From Qaidamihabitans albus (GTDB lineage: Bacteria > Actinomycetota > Actinomycetes > Mycobacteriales > Pseudonocardiaceae): a stretch of DNA of 64,000 bases. The notes beneath the pieces were generated by a model. That model saw only the letters and a list, made by a program, of their open reading frames with translations, had not been told where the DNA came from and searched no databases. A program made the position numbers and the translations under genes. Below are positions 15,242 through 22,648 of the stretch, piece after piece. The stretch spans positions 124,001 through 188,000 of the forward strand of contig NZ_JAEHOB010000004.1 in assembly GCF_016464705.1 (NCBI RefSeq), given 5' to 3'. Every line of letters begins with the position of its first letter. Within the stretch, counting starts at the first letter, position 1.

Positions 15242-15870
15242 CGAGCGGAGAGCGGGTGCGGCAGGCCGCGGTGAAGCTGTTCGCCGCCAAGGGGTTTCAC
15301 GGCACCGGCATCCGCGAGCTGGCCCGGGAGGCGAGGCTGTCCTCGGCGAGCCTCTACCACTACATGGGGACGAAGGAGGAGCTGCTGGCCGGGATCATGC
15401 GGGACTGCCTCGGCCGGCTGCTGGCCGCGGCGGGCCAGGCGATCGACGGCGTGGCCGATCCGCGCGAGCGCATGGGCAGGCTGGTGGCACTGCACGTGCT
15501 CACCCATGCGAGGCAACCGGATGAGACGAAAGTGGTGGACGACGAGGTGCACGCGCTGTCACCCCGGCTGCGCAGGCCGGTGGTCGAGCTCCGCGACGCC
15601 TACGAACGGCTGTGGGCGGACGCGGTGGACGCGGGACTGCGCGAGGGGGTGTTCCACACCCAGCGCCCCGCGGTGACGAGGAAGGCCCTCCTGGCGATGT
15701 GCAACGGCGTGGCCAGGTGGTATGCGCCACGGGGCCCGCTCTCGCTGGACGACCTCGCGGAGCACTACGCATTGCTGGCGCTGCGCGCGCTCGGCGGCGA
15801 ACGACCGGGGACGGGGCCGGATCTGGCGGTCTGCCGGGCCGTGGTGGCGGCCACCTGGCGGCCTGGTTGA
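15232..15870 (+). CDS. TetR-family transcriptional regulator
   Basis: A 212-residue TetR regulator. The helix-turn-helix is near residues 20-50: FAAKGFHGTGIRELAREARL, then SSASLYHYMGTKEELLAGI. The C-terminal part is an all-helical ligand domain of a type often found with acyl-CoA genes. The GTG start at 15232 overlaps the acyl-CoA synthetase stop and has a GGAGGG ribosome site. It probably represses its own operon, with an acyl-CoA as the likely inducer. Confidence 0.85.
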   Translation: MAVASGERVRQAAVKLFAAKGFHGTGIRELAREARLSSASLYHYMGTKEELLAGIMRDCLGRLLAAAGQAIDGVADPRERMGRLVALHVLTHARQPDETKVVDDEVHALSPRLRRPVVELRDAYERLWADAVDAGLREGVFHTQRPAVTRKALLAMCNGVARWYAPRGPLSLDDLAEHYALLALRALGGERPGTGPDLAVCRAVVAATWRPG

Positions 15871-15939
15871 CCGGGAAGGGCGAATGCTGTTACGAGGGCA
15901 ACGCTTGCCCCCACAGCGTCGCTGAGGGACGCTCGAAGG

Positions 15940-16275
15940 GTGAGTGAGGAAACGATCCAACTGGAGCTCAACGAATCGGGTGTCGCGCCGGGGCTGCCGG
16001 TGCCAACCAACCCGCGGGATCAGGTGCAAGATGTGCCGTACCGCCCGGTGGAGTTCCGCGATGACGATCTCCCGGCCGCAATGGAGCGCTGTGCCCTCTG
16101 GCTCCGGCAGGCCCAGCAGTGGCTTGGCGAGCCGCTGGACGTGCTCGCAGTCCACCTCGATTACGACGAGCGTGAAGGTTCCCCCTACTACGACCTGAAG
16201 CTGCTGTGCAACGAGGAGGACCTCGCGGGCGTGCCCGTGGCGTTACGGGAACACCACAAGTCCGACAAGTCCTGA
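15940..16275 (+). CDS. Hypothetical small protein
   Basis: A 111-residue acidic soluble protein. The N-terminal 40 residues look flexible (PGLPVPTNPRDQVQDVPYRP); the rest is probably folded, with MERCALWLRQAQQWLGEPLD and VHLDYDEREGSPYYDLKLLC. No signal peptide, membrane helix or known motif is visible. GTG start 15940. A strong hairpin terminator follows 8 bp after the stop. I do not recognise the family. Confidence 0.6.
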   Translation: MSEETIQLELNESGVAPGLPVPTNPRDQVQDVPYRPVEFRDDDLPAAMERCALWLRQAQQWLGEPLDVLAVHLDYDEREGSPYYDLKLLCNEEDLAGVPVALREHHKSDKS

Positions 16276-16283
16276 TGTAACAC

Positions 16284-16322
16284 CGCTGTGGCGGCGGGGT
16301 GAACCACCCCGCCGCCACAGCG
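16284..16322. terminator. Bidirectional hairpin terminator
   Basis: A perfect 18-bp GC-rich stem (CGCTGTGGCGGCGGGGTG and its complement) with a 3-nt loop AAC. It lies between the small hypothetical gene and the convergent acyl-CoA dehydrogenase gene and can serve both. It is unrelated to the dispersed palindromic repeats. Confidence 0.8.
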
Positions 16323-16345
16323 CGAGCCGACAGCCGACGGCGCGA

Positions 16346-17515
16346 TCAGCCCAGAGTCCCGCCGACCTTGACATGCCCCTTGAGCAGGTTGCGGGCGATG
16401 GTCCGGCGCTGGATCTCGTCGGTGCCCTCGTAGATACGCAGCAGCCGCAACTCGCGGTACCAGCGCTCGATGGGCAGTTCCCTCGTATAGCCCATCCCAC
16501 CGTGGATCTGCAGTACCCGGTCGACGATCTCGTTGGCCCGGACACCGCCGTAGAGCTTGGCGATCGACTGAGCGTGCCGGGAGTCCATCCCTGCGTCGAC
16601 CTGCCACGCGGCGTGCAGCACCAGCCAGCGCAGGGCCTCGATCTCCACCCCGGAATCGGCGATCATCCACTGGATGGCCTGCCGCTCGGCGATCGGTGCG
16701 CCGAATGTCTCCCGGGTGTTCGCGTGCTCGATTGCCATCGAGAGCAGCCGCTCGCACGAGCCGATGGCGTGCGCGGGCAGCAGGTAGCGGCCACGGCCGA
16801 TCCACTGCATGGCGAGCCGGAAACCCTGGCCCAGCTCGCCGAGGATCTGCCGCTCCGGCACCCGGACGTTGTCGAAGATCAGCGACGCGGGACCCCATTC
16901 GCCCATCGTGTCGATGTACTCCGAGCGCCAGCCCATGTCCCGGTCGACGAGGAAGCACGTGACGCCGCCGTCGGCGCCCTTCTCGGGGTCGGTGATGGCG
17001 AAGACCATCGTGAAGTCGGCCTCGTTACCACCGGTGATGAAGGTCTTCTCGCCGTTGATGATCCAGTCGGAGCCGTCCTTGCGGGCTGTGGTGCGGATCG
17101 CCTTGGCATCCGAGCCCGCCCCCGGCTCCGTGATGGCGAAGCAGGACCTGCGCTTGCCCTCGATGGTCGGCAGCAGGTACTCCTGCTTCTGCTCCTCGTT
17201 GGCATAGAACAGGATGTTGTCGGCCGAGCCGCCGAAACGGAACGGCACGAACGTGCGGCCGAGCTCGGCCTCCAGCAGTGCCGTCATCACCGCGGACAGG
17301 CCCATCCCGCCGTACTCCTCGGGGGTCTGCACGCCCCAGAAACCCGACTCCTTGGCCTTGAACTGGAGTTCCTGGGTCTCGTCCGGCGTGAGGCCCGGCC
17401 TGCCCGCCCGCTCCCTGCGCAGCACCTCCTGCTCGCGCGGCACGAGCTCCCGCTGGACGAACGTGCGAACCCAGTCGCGTATCTCCCGCTCTTCGACGCT
17501 GAGGCTGAAATCCAT
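16346..17515 (-). CDS. Acyl-CoA dehydrogenase
   Basis: A 389-residue FAD-dependent acyl-CoA dehydrogenase: N-terminal helical domain, middle beta domain with CFAITEPGAGSDAKAIRTTA and WIINGEKTFITGG, and C-terminal helical domain with QIHGGMGYTRELPIERWYRE and the region RIYEGTDEIQRRTIARNLL, which carries the usual catalytic glutamate. It introduces the first double bond in acyl-CoA oxidation. A 22-bp inverted repeat lies 19 bp before the start, so transcription is probably controlled by a TetR-type repressor encoded elsewhere. Confidence 0.9.
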   Translation of the reverse strand: MDFSLSVEEREIRDWVRTFVQRELVPREQEVLRRERAGRPGLTPDETQELQFKAKESGFWGVQTPEEYGGMGLSAVMTALLEAELGRTFVPFRFGGSADNILFYANEEQKQEYLLPTIEGKRRSCFAITEPGAGSDAKAIRTTARKDGSDWIINGEKTFITGGNEADFTMVFAITDPEKGADGGVTCFLVDRDMGWRSEYIDTMGEWGPASLIFDNVRVPERQILGELGQGFRLAMQWIGRGRYLLPAHAIGSCERLLSMAIEHANTRETFGAPIAERQAIQWMIADSGVEIEALRWLVLHAAWQVDAGMDSRHAQSIAKLYGGVRANEIVDRVLQIHGGMGYTRELPIERWYRELRLLRIYEGTDEIQRRTIARNLLKGHVKVGGTLG

Positions 17516-17533
17516 CGCCGTACGGCTCCTTCA

Positions 17534-17555
17534 CTACTAAGCAGTTGCTTAGTAG
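17534..17555. promoter_or_regulatory. Candidate TetR-type operator of the acyl-CoA dehydrogenase gene
   Basis: Perfect 10-bp arms CTACTAAGCA and TGCTTAGTAG with a 2-bp spacer GT, 19 bp upstream of the ATG at 17515. The size and symmetry are those of TetR-family operators of fatty-acid genes. No regulator gene is adjacent. Confidence 0.6.
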
Positions 17556-17613
17556 AACGTTAACCCAAGGCGAGTCCTGGCGGCATCCCCGGGCACGGGG
17601 GTACTTTCACTGC

Positions 17614-18309
17614 GTGATCGACTGCGCCGTGTGGTGGGCGACCCCGCTGGCCACCTCCGGCGAATTCCTGGCACTGCTGAACCCCGCCGAGCGGGAGCGG
17701 CTGCACGCCTACCGCAGGGAGGCCGACCAGCGCCGTTTCCTCACCGGACGCGTGCTGGCGAGGACACTGGCCGGGCAACGGCTCGGCGTCGACCCGGCCG
17801 CGGTCGAGCTCGACGCCACCTGTGCCGACTGTGGCAGACAGCACGGTCCGCCACGGGTGCCCGGGGCGCCGCTCGCGCTGTCCATCTCGCACTCCGGCGA
17901 CCGGATCGCCGTCGCGCTGACCGGCGGCACCGCCGTCGGCATCGACGTTGAGACGGTGAACCGGCGGGCCGACGACTCGCTCATCTCCTACGCGCTGAGC
18001 GACGCGGAGCGGGCGGCGATCGCCGGACTGCCGGACGACGAGCGGGCGGAGGCGTTCTTCACCTACTGGGCGCGCAAGGAGGCCGTGATGAAGGCCACCG
18101 GACGCGGCCTGCGGATCTCGCTGCGCGGCCTCACGCTCTCCGCCGCCGGCGAGCCGCCACGGCTGCTCGCCGCGGCGGACGGCGAGCTTTCGCCGGAGGC
18201 CACGAGCATGGCCGACCTCACTCCGGGCGAGGAGTACCGCGCCACCGTCGCCGTGCTCAGCGGAGCGGGACTCACCGTCACCGAGCAGTGGTGGCCCCCA
18301 CGCTCGTGA
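17614..18309 (+). CDS. Sfp-type 4'-phosphopantetheinyl transferase
   Basis: A 231-residue pseudo-dimeric PPTase that transfers the phosphopantetheine arm of CoA to carrier proteins of polyketide, non-ribosomal peptide or fatty-acid synthases. The Mg2+/CoA motifs are GIDVETV and FTYWARKEAVMKATGRGLR (the WxxKEAxxKA signature). A CxxC pair, TCADCGRQHG, is present as in many actinobacterial members. GTG 17614 is the most likely start. Its stop lies in repeat copy 4 and isochorismate synthase follows in the same direction, which suggests a siderophore or other secondary-metabolite link. Confidence 0.88.
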   Translation: MIDCAVWWATPLATSGEFLALLNPAERERLHAYRREADQRRFLTGRVLARTLAGQRLGVDPAAVELDATCADCGRQHGPPRVPGAPLALSISHSGDRIAVALTGGTAVGIDVETVNRRADDSLISYALSDAERAAIAGLPDDERAEAFFTYWARKEAVMKATGRGLRISLRGLTLSAAGEPPRLLAAADGELSPEATSMADLTPGEEYRATVAVLSGAGLTVTEQWWPPRS

Positions 18310-18347
18310 GTGTGAAACAGCGTTAGAACGCTGTTTCACACTCACGA
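18303..18347 (+). repeat. Palindromic intergenic repeat, copy 4 (near-perfect palindrome)
   Basis: The most symmetric copy: 21-bp arms without mismatch (18304-18324 and 18327-18347) around AG. The core reads GTTAGAAC, the opposite orientation to copy 1. It gives the PPTase stop codon (18307-18309) and lies between two genes in the same direction. Confidence 0.92.
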
Positions 18348-18402
18348 CCGCTGTGGTGCGGCTAACGGGCACGCCAGGGCTACTGGCGCCGAGAATGGAG
18401 GG

Positions 18403-19554
18403 ATGGACGCGGCGCGACTGCTCGAGGACTACGTGCGAGGGGACTTCTTCCTCGCCACCACCGGGCGCACGGTCCTCGGCGAGGGGGTCGCGGCCGCGCT
18501 GACCGACGCCGACGAGGTGCGGCTCAGCGAGCGGGTACACGACGCGCTCGCCTCGGCGGACGTACCGATGGCCGTCGGGGTGCTGCCGTTCGACAGCGAG
18601 GCCGCGGGCGCGACCCCGGGGCACCTGGTGCTGCCGCGTGCGGTGCGGCTGGCCGGACCGGCGCACCCCGCGGTGGACCGGCTGCCCAGGAGCGACGTCG
18701 GCGCTCCGGCCCGCACCATCTCGGTCCCCGCGGAGCAACGCCACGTCGACGCGGTCGCAAGCGCGATCACGGCACTGCGAGACCGCGGCCTGCGCAAGGT
18801 TGTCCTCGCACGGGCACTCGACCTGGAGTTCGACGCCCCGGTCCGGCCGGAGCCGATACTGCGCAACCTGGTCAAGGACAACCCGCGCGGCTACACGTTC
18901 GCGGCGAGCCTGCCGTCTGCGCGGACACTGGTCGGCGCGAGCCCTGAACTCCTGCTCTCCCGCACGGGCAGCCGCGTCGTCTCGCATCCGCACGCGGGTT
19001 CCGCCCCACGGTCGCCCGATCCGGTCACCGACACGGAGAACGGCAAGGCGCTGCTGTCCTCACGCAAGGACCACATCGAGCACGCGGTGCTGACCGAGGC
19101 GGTGGTGGAGACACTGCGGCCGTTCTGCCGGAAGCTGGACGCCCCGACCGTGCCCGACCTGGTGTCCACTCCGACGATGTGGCACCTGGGCACGACGGTC
19201 ACCGGCGAGCTCGTCGACCGCGACGTGACGGCGTTACGGCTCGCCGCGGCGCTGCATCCCACGCCCGCGATCTGCGGTACCCCGACAGGGTCGGCGCGGG
19301 AGCTGGTGAACGAGCTCGAACCCTTCGAGCGCGGCTACTACGCCGGCGCGGTCGGCTGGGTGGACGCCGACGGCGACGGCGAGTGGGCGGTCTCCATCCG
19401 CTGCGCGGAGGTGGCCGAGCGCTCGCTGCGGCTCTACGCGGGCGGCGGCATCCTGCCGGAGTCCGACCCGCATGCGGAACTCGCGGAGACCTCGGCGAAG
19501 TTCACGACCCTGCTCAGGGCCATGGGGCTGGAGGCAGGCGCCACCGGCTGGTGA
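18403..19554 (+). CDS. Isochorismate synthase (MenF/EntC/DhbC family)
   Basis: A 383-residue chorismate-binding enzyme. The core is visible from RKVVLARALDLEF through GYTFAASLPSARTLVGASPE, HIEHAVLTEAVVETLRPFC, MWHLGTTVTGELVDRD, HPTPAICGTPTGSAREL, and the end YAGGGILPESDPHAELAET, where the Mg2+-binding glutamates lie. It converts chorismate to isochorismate for menaquinone or 2,3-dihydroxybenzoate/salicylate siderophores. No other menaquinone or siderophore gene is in the window, so the pathway is open. It follows the PPTase after repeat copy 4 and ends before a hairpin terminator. Confidence 0.85.
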   Translation: MDAARLLEDYVRGDFFLATTGRTVLGEGVAAALTDADEVRLSERVHDALASADVPMAVGVLPFDSEAAGATPGHLVLPRAVRLAGPAHPAVDRLPRSDVGAPARTISVPAEQRHVDAVASAITALRDRGLRKVVLARALDLEFDAPVRPEPILRNLVKDNPRGYTFAASLPSARTLVGASPELLLSRTGSRVVSHPHAGSAPRSPDPVTDTENGKALLSSRKDHIEHAVLTEAVVETLRPFCRKLDAPTVPDLVSTPTMWHLGTTVTGELVDRDVTALRLAAALHPTPAICGTPTGSARELVNELEPFERGYYAGAVGWVDADGDGEWAVSIRCAEVAERSLRLYAGGGILPESDPHAELAETSAKFTTLLRAMGLEAGATGW

Positions 19555-19588
19555 GCGGCCAGCAGGCTGGTCCGCCGCCGGCCACTCT

Positions 19589-19624
19589 CCCCTGCCGTGG
19601 CACAGGCACATGCCACGGCAGGGG
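19589..19624. terminator. Hairpin terminator between isochorismate synthase and mihF
   Basis: A perfect 14-bp stem (CCCCTGCCGTGGCA and complement) with the 8-nt loop CAGGCACA. It lies between the converging ends of the isochorismate synthase gene and mihF. Confidence 0.75.
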
Positions 19625-19647
19625 CGCAGAAACCGTGACTACCGTGA

Positions 19648-19959
19648 CTACTTCAGCGCCTGGATCAGCGTTTCGCGCTGGCGCTCGCCGAGGCCGGCGG
19701 CGCGCCGGTCCGGGTCGATGCCCGCCTGTTCCAGCAGGGCGGCGACCTTCACCGCGCCGAGGCCCGGCACCGCCTTCAGTAGCTGGGTGACCTTGGTCTT
19801 GCCAATGGTCTTGTCTTCCTTGGCCTTCTTCAGCACCTGATCGATGCTCGTCTGACCGGATTTGATCGACGCGAGCAGCTCCGAGCGCGCCTTGCGAGCC
19901 TCGGCCGCCTTGGCCAGGGCTTCCGCCCGCTGCTCCGGAGTCAACGTAGGCAGAGCCAA
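19648..19959 (-). CDS. mihF: Integration host factor, actinobacterial type (mIHF)
   Basis: A 103-residue nucleoid protein. The family pattern is clear: ALPTLTPEQRAEALAKAAEA at the N-terminus (long helix), then KAKEDKTIGKTKVTQLLKAV and PGLGAVKVAALLEQAGI with the H2TH-like DNA-binding motif and a final RRAAGLGERQRETL. mIHF bends DNA, is essential in mycobacteria and supports phage integration. The start is a rare TTG (19959) giving MALPTL, as in other members; an AAGGAAGGA site lies upstream. It faces the isochorismate synthase gene and is divergent from fadD. Confidence 0.9.
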   Translation of the reverse strand: MALPTLTPEQRAEALAKAAEARKARSELLASIKSGQTSIDQVLKKAKEDKTIGKTKVTQLLKAVPGLGAVKVAALLEQAGIDPDRRAAGLGERQRETLIQALK

Positions 19960-20275
19960 CGTACTAGTCCTTCCTTCTCGGGTGTCCGCATATCGCGGCG
20001 ACAACCCGGGTTCCCCAGGTGCTTGCACAAGCAAGCGCTGGCCAGGCCGTCCCTTACCACGGCCCCAGTAAACGCCACCTGGGCCGATAGCGCGAAATCG
20101 ACACGCGCTTGCCCCCCATCTGGGCCATGCGGGTGAACGCCTGGTCGCCCCGGGCAACGGGCCCAGCAGCAGCCCGTAACGGTTGTGCATTCGGCACATG
20201 TCCGCTTGCGCCCTCCGGCACTAGAGTCGCGCGTAACCCAGTTCACAGCCGAACGAGCAATCAGCGGGAGCCACG
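19960..20275. other. Divergent intergenic region with inverted repeats, no gene seen
   Basis: A 316-bp region between mihF and the FadD-like gene. It contains GCTTGC-ACAA-GCAAGC (20021-20036) and an inverted GGCCC...GGGCC pair near 20061-20085, plus further GC-rich self-complementary stretches near 20140-20180. These may be operator sites or a structured mihF leader. No ORF in it resembles a known protein. Confidence 0.35.
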
Positions 20276-21904
20276 ATGTTGAGCACCATGCAGGACGACC
20301 AGCTTTCTCTCGCCAACCTCCTGCGGCACGGCTCGAAGCTCTATGCGGACAGCGAGGTCATCACCTGGACGGGTGGCGAAGCCCGGCGGGAGACCTACGG
20401 CGAGGTCGGCAAGCACTCCGCGCAGCTGGCCAACGCGCTGCGCGGCCTCGGTGTGACCGGCGACCAGCGGGTCGGCACGTTCATGTGGAACAACGCCGAG
20501 CACCTCGCGGCCTACCTGGCGATCCCCGCGATGGGCGCGGTGCTGCACACCCTGAACATCCGCCTCTTTCCGGAACAGCTGGTGTTCGTCGCCAACCACG
20601 CCGAGGACCACGTCGTGATCGTCGACGGGACGCTGGTACCGCTGTTCGCCAAGCAGCTGCCGGAGATGAAGACCGTGCGGCACGTGATCGTCGCCAACGG
20701 CGACCCGGCGTCGCTGGAGGCTCCCGCGGGCGTGCAGGTACACAGCTACGACGAGCTGGTCTCCGGCCAGCCGGAGACGTTCGACTGGCCCGAGATCGAC
20801 GAGCGCTCGGCAGCCGCGATGTGCTACACGTCCGGCACGACCGGTGACCCGAAGGGCGTCGTGTACTCCCACCGGTCGATCTGGCTGCACTCGATGCAGG
20901 TCTGCATGACCGACAGCATGCGGCTGGACCAGTCGGACAAGGCGCTGGTGATCGTCCCGATGTTCCACGCGATGTCGTGGGGCATGCCCTACGCCGCGAT
21001 GATGGTCGGCGCGTCGATGATCATGCCGGACCGGTTCCTGCAGCCGGAGCCCATCGCCCAGATCCTCGCCGCGGAGCGGCCCACCTTCGCAGGCGCGGTG
21101 CCGACGATCTGGCAGGGCCTGCTCCAGCACCTCGAGGCGAACCCGCAGGACATCTCCCACCTGCGCGAGGTCGTGGTCGGCGGGTCGGCCGCGCCGCCCG
21201 CGATGATGCACACGTTCGAGGAGAAGTACGGCGTGCCGATCCTGCACGCGTGGGGCATGACCGAGACCTCCCCGCTGGGCAGCGTCGCGCGGCCGCCCGC
21301 GTCGGCGACCGGGCAGGAGGCCTGGGAGTACCGCTACACGCAGGGCCGTTTCCCGGCCTCGGTGCGGGCGCGGCTCATCAACGACGCCGGCGAGGAGGTG
21401 CCGTGGGACGGCGAGAGCGTCGGCGAGCTGGAGGTCAAGGGGCCGTGGATCGCCGCCTCCTACTACGGCGGCATCGAGGTCGACCCGGACAAGTTCCACG
21501 ACGGCTGGCTGCGCACCGGTGACGTCGGCAAGATCACCCCGGACGGCTTCCTGACGCTCACCGACCGTGCCAAGGACGTCATCAAGTCGGGTGGCGAGTG
21601 GATCTCCTCGGTCGACCTGGAGAACCACGTCATGTCCCACCCGGCCGTCGCCGAGGCCGCGGTGATCGGCGTGCCCGACGAGAAGTGGGACGAGCGCCCG
21701 CTCGTCGCCGTCGTCGTGCGGGAGGGCCAGCAGGTCACCGCCGAGGAACTGCGCGAGTACCTGCAGGACAAGGTCGCCAAGTGGCAGCTGCCGGAGCACT
21801 GGAGCTTCGTCGACGAGGTGCCCAAGACGAGCGTCGGCAAGTTCGACAAGAAGCGCCTGCGCTCCGCGCACGCCGAGGGCAAGCTCGACATCAGGCACTT
21901 CTGA
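20276..21904 (+). CDS. Long-chain acyl-CoA synthetase (FadD family)
   Basis: A 542-residue ANL enzyme. Motifs: AMCYTSGTTGDPKGVVYSHR (P-loop), ILHAWGMTETSPLG, DGWLRTGDVGKITPDGFLTLTDRAKDVIKSGGEWISS, and the C-terminal TSVGKFDKKRLR with the catalytic lysine. GEWIS after the hinge is typical of long-chain fatty acid ligases. It activates fatty acids for degradation or complex lipid synthesis. ATG 20276 has a GGGAG site. A palindromic repeat (copy 5) follows 25 bp after the stop, and a thioesterase gene comes next in the same direction. Confidence 0.88.
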   Translation: MLSTMQDDQLSLANLLRHGSKLYADSEVITWTGGEARRETYGEVGKHSAQLANALRGLGVTGDQRVGTFMWNNAEHLAAYLAIPAMGAVLHTLNIRLFPEQLVFVANHAEDHVVIVDGTLVPLFAKQLPEMKTVRHVIVANGDPASLEAPAGVQVHSYDELVSGQPETFDWPEIDERSAAAMCYTSGTTGDPKGVVYSHRSIWLHSMQVCMTDSMRLDQSDKALVIVPMFHAMSWGMPYAAMMVGASMIMPDRFLQPEPIAQILAAERPTFAGAVPTIWQGLLQHLEANPQDISHLREVVVGGSAAPPAMMHTFEEKYGVPILHAWGMTETSPLGSVARPPASATGQEAWEYRYTQGRFPASVRARLINDAGEEVPWDGESVGELEVKGPWIAASYYGGIEVDPDKFHDGWLRTGDVGKITPDGFLTLTDRAKDVIKSGGEWISSVDLENHVMSHPAVAEAAVIGVPDEKWDERPLVAVVVREGQQVTAEELREYLQDKVAKWQLPEHWSFVDEVPKTSVGKFDKKRLRSAHAEGKLDIRHF

Positions 21905-21928
21905 ACGGCCGTTTCGAGCAGGTCACCT

Positions 21929-21974
21929 CTCGTGAGTGAGGAACCGAGTTCTAACTCGGCTGAACACTCACGAG
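21929..21974 (+). repeat. Palindromic intergenic repeat, copy 5 (extended type)
   Basis: Core element with GTTCTAAC, flanked by GGTCACC on the left (21921) and GGTGACC on the right, so the full inverted repeat is longer. The right flank continues with a 24-bp module (21976-21999) shared with copies 6 and 8. It lies downstream of the fadD stop. Confidence 0.9.
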
Positions 21975-22037
21975 GGGTGACCAGGCACAACGCCGCGCCC
22001 GCCGGGGAACAAGGGCAGGCTCTGAGCGCCGGGGTCG

Positions 22038-22052
22038 TTACCCGCCGGGTAA
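22038..22052. promoter_or_regulatory. Candidate operator upstream of the thioesterase gene
   Basis: TTACCC-GCC-GGGTAA, a 6-bp perfect inverted repeat with a 3-bp spacer, 38 bp upstream of the thioesterase start. It could be a regulator site; no regulator gene is adjacent. Confidence 0.4.
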
Positions 22053-22089
22053 TCGACTCCGGGCACGTGCGAGGGCAGGCTCGGTCGAC

Positions 22090-22488
22090 ATGGACACCGA
22101 GGGCACGAAACTGTTCCACCAGACCATGCCGTACACCGAGCGGCTCGGCATCGAGGTGCTCGAACACTCGAGGGAGGTCGTCCGCGCCAGGATCGCGTTC
22201 GACCCGGCCCTGTGCACGCTGGGGGAGAGCCTGCACGGCGGTGTGCTGATGTCGCTGGCCGACTCGGCCGCCGCCGTGTGCGCACACCTCAACCTGCCGG
22301 ACGGCGCGCGGGGCACCACGACGATCGAGTCGCGGACCAGCTTCCTGCGCGCCGTCCGGGAGGGGCACGCAACCGCGTCGGCGCGGGCACTGCACACCGG
22401 CCGCAGGGTGATCGTCGTGGAGACCGAGATCCACGACGACACCGGCAGGCTCGCCGCCAAGGTCACCCAGTCGCAGGCCGTACTCTGA
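22090..22488 (+). CDS. PaaI-type hotdog-fold acyl-CoA thioesterase
   Basis: A 132-residue hotdog-fold protein that should hydrolyse acyl-CoA thioesters. The diagnostic helix is TLGESLHGGVLMSLADSAAA (HGGxxxxLAD), followed by TTIESRTSFLRAVREG and a final strand VVETEIHDDTGRLAAKVTQS. It lies downstream of the FadD-like gene, on the same strand but 185 bp away with repeat copy 5 between, so it may have its own promoter. Substrate chain length is unknown. Confidence 0.85.
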   Translation: MDTEGTKLFHQTMPYTERLGIEVLEHSREVVRARIAFDPALCTLGESLHGGVLMSLADSAAAVCAHLNLPDGARGTTTIESRTSFLRAVREGHATASARALHTGRRVIVVETEIHDDTGRLAAKVTQSQAVL

Positions 22489-22536
22489 GTGCCTGTCTTG
22501 ATCCCAGGGTGGCGCGGCGCTGTGCCTGGTCACCTC

Positions 22537-22580
22537 TCGTGAGTGCCTACGTGAGTTAGAACACTGTTACGCACTCACGA
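22537..22580 (+). repeat. Palindromic intergenic repeat, copy 6 (extended, inverted orientation)
   Basis: Core GTTAGAAC, reversed relative to copy 5. The 24-bp flank module is present on the left in reverse complement (22511-22534). Left arm TCGTGAGTG and right arm CACTCACGA are intact. It sits between the thioesterase and the secreted peptidase genes, both on the plus strand. Confidence 0.9.
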
Positions 22581-22648
22581 CCGGTGACCTGCGGAAACAG
22601 CGCGCCCTGGTCCGTTCCAGCAGGTTCGAGACCGTACTCTGAGTGCTC

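Noticed and set aside
17550-17565. TAGAACGTTAAC near the acyl-CoA dehydrogenase promoter as a third KstR-like box
   Set aside because: The half-sites have no 2-bp spacer, so it does not fit TnnAACnnGTTnnA.
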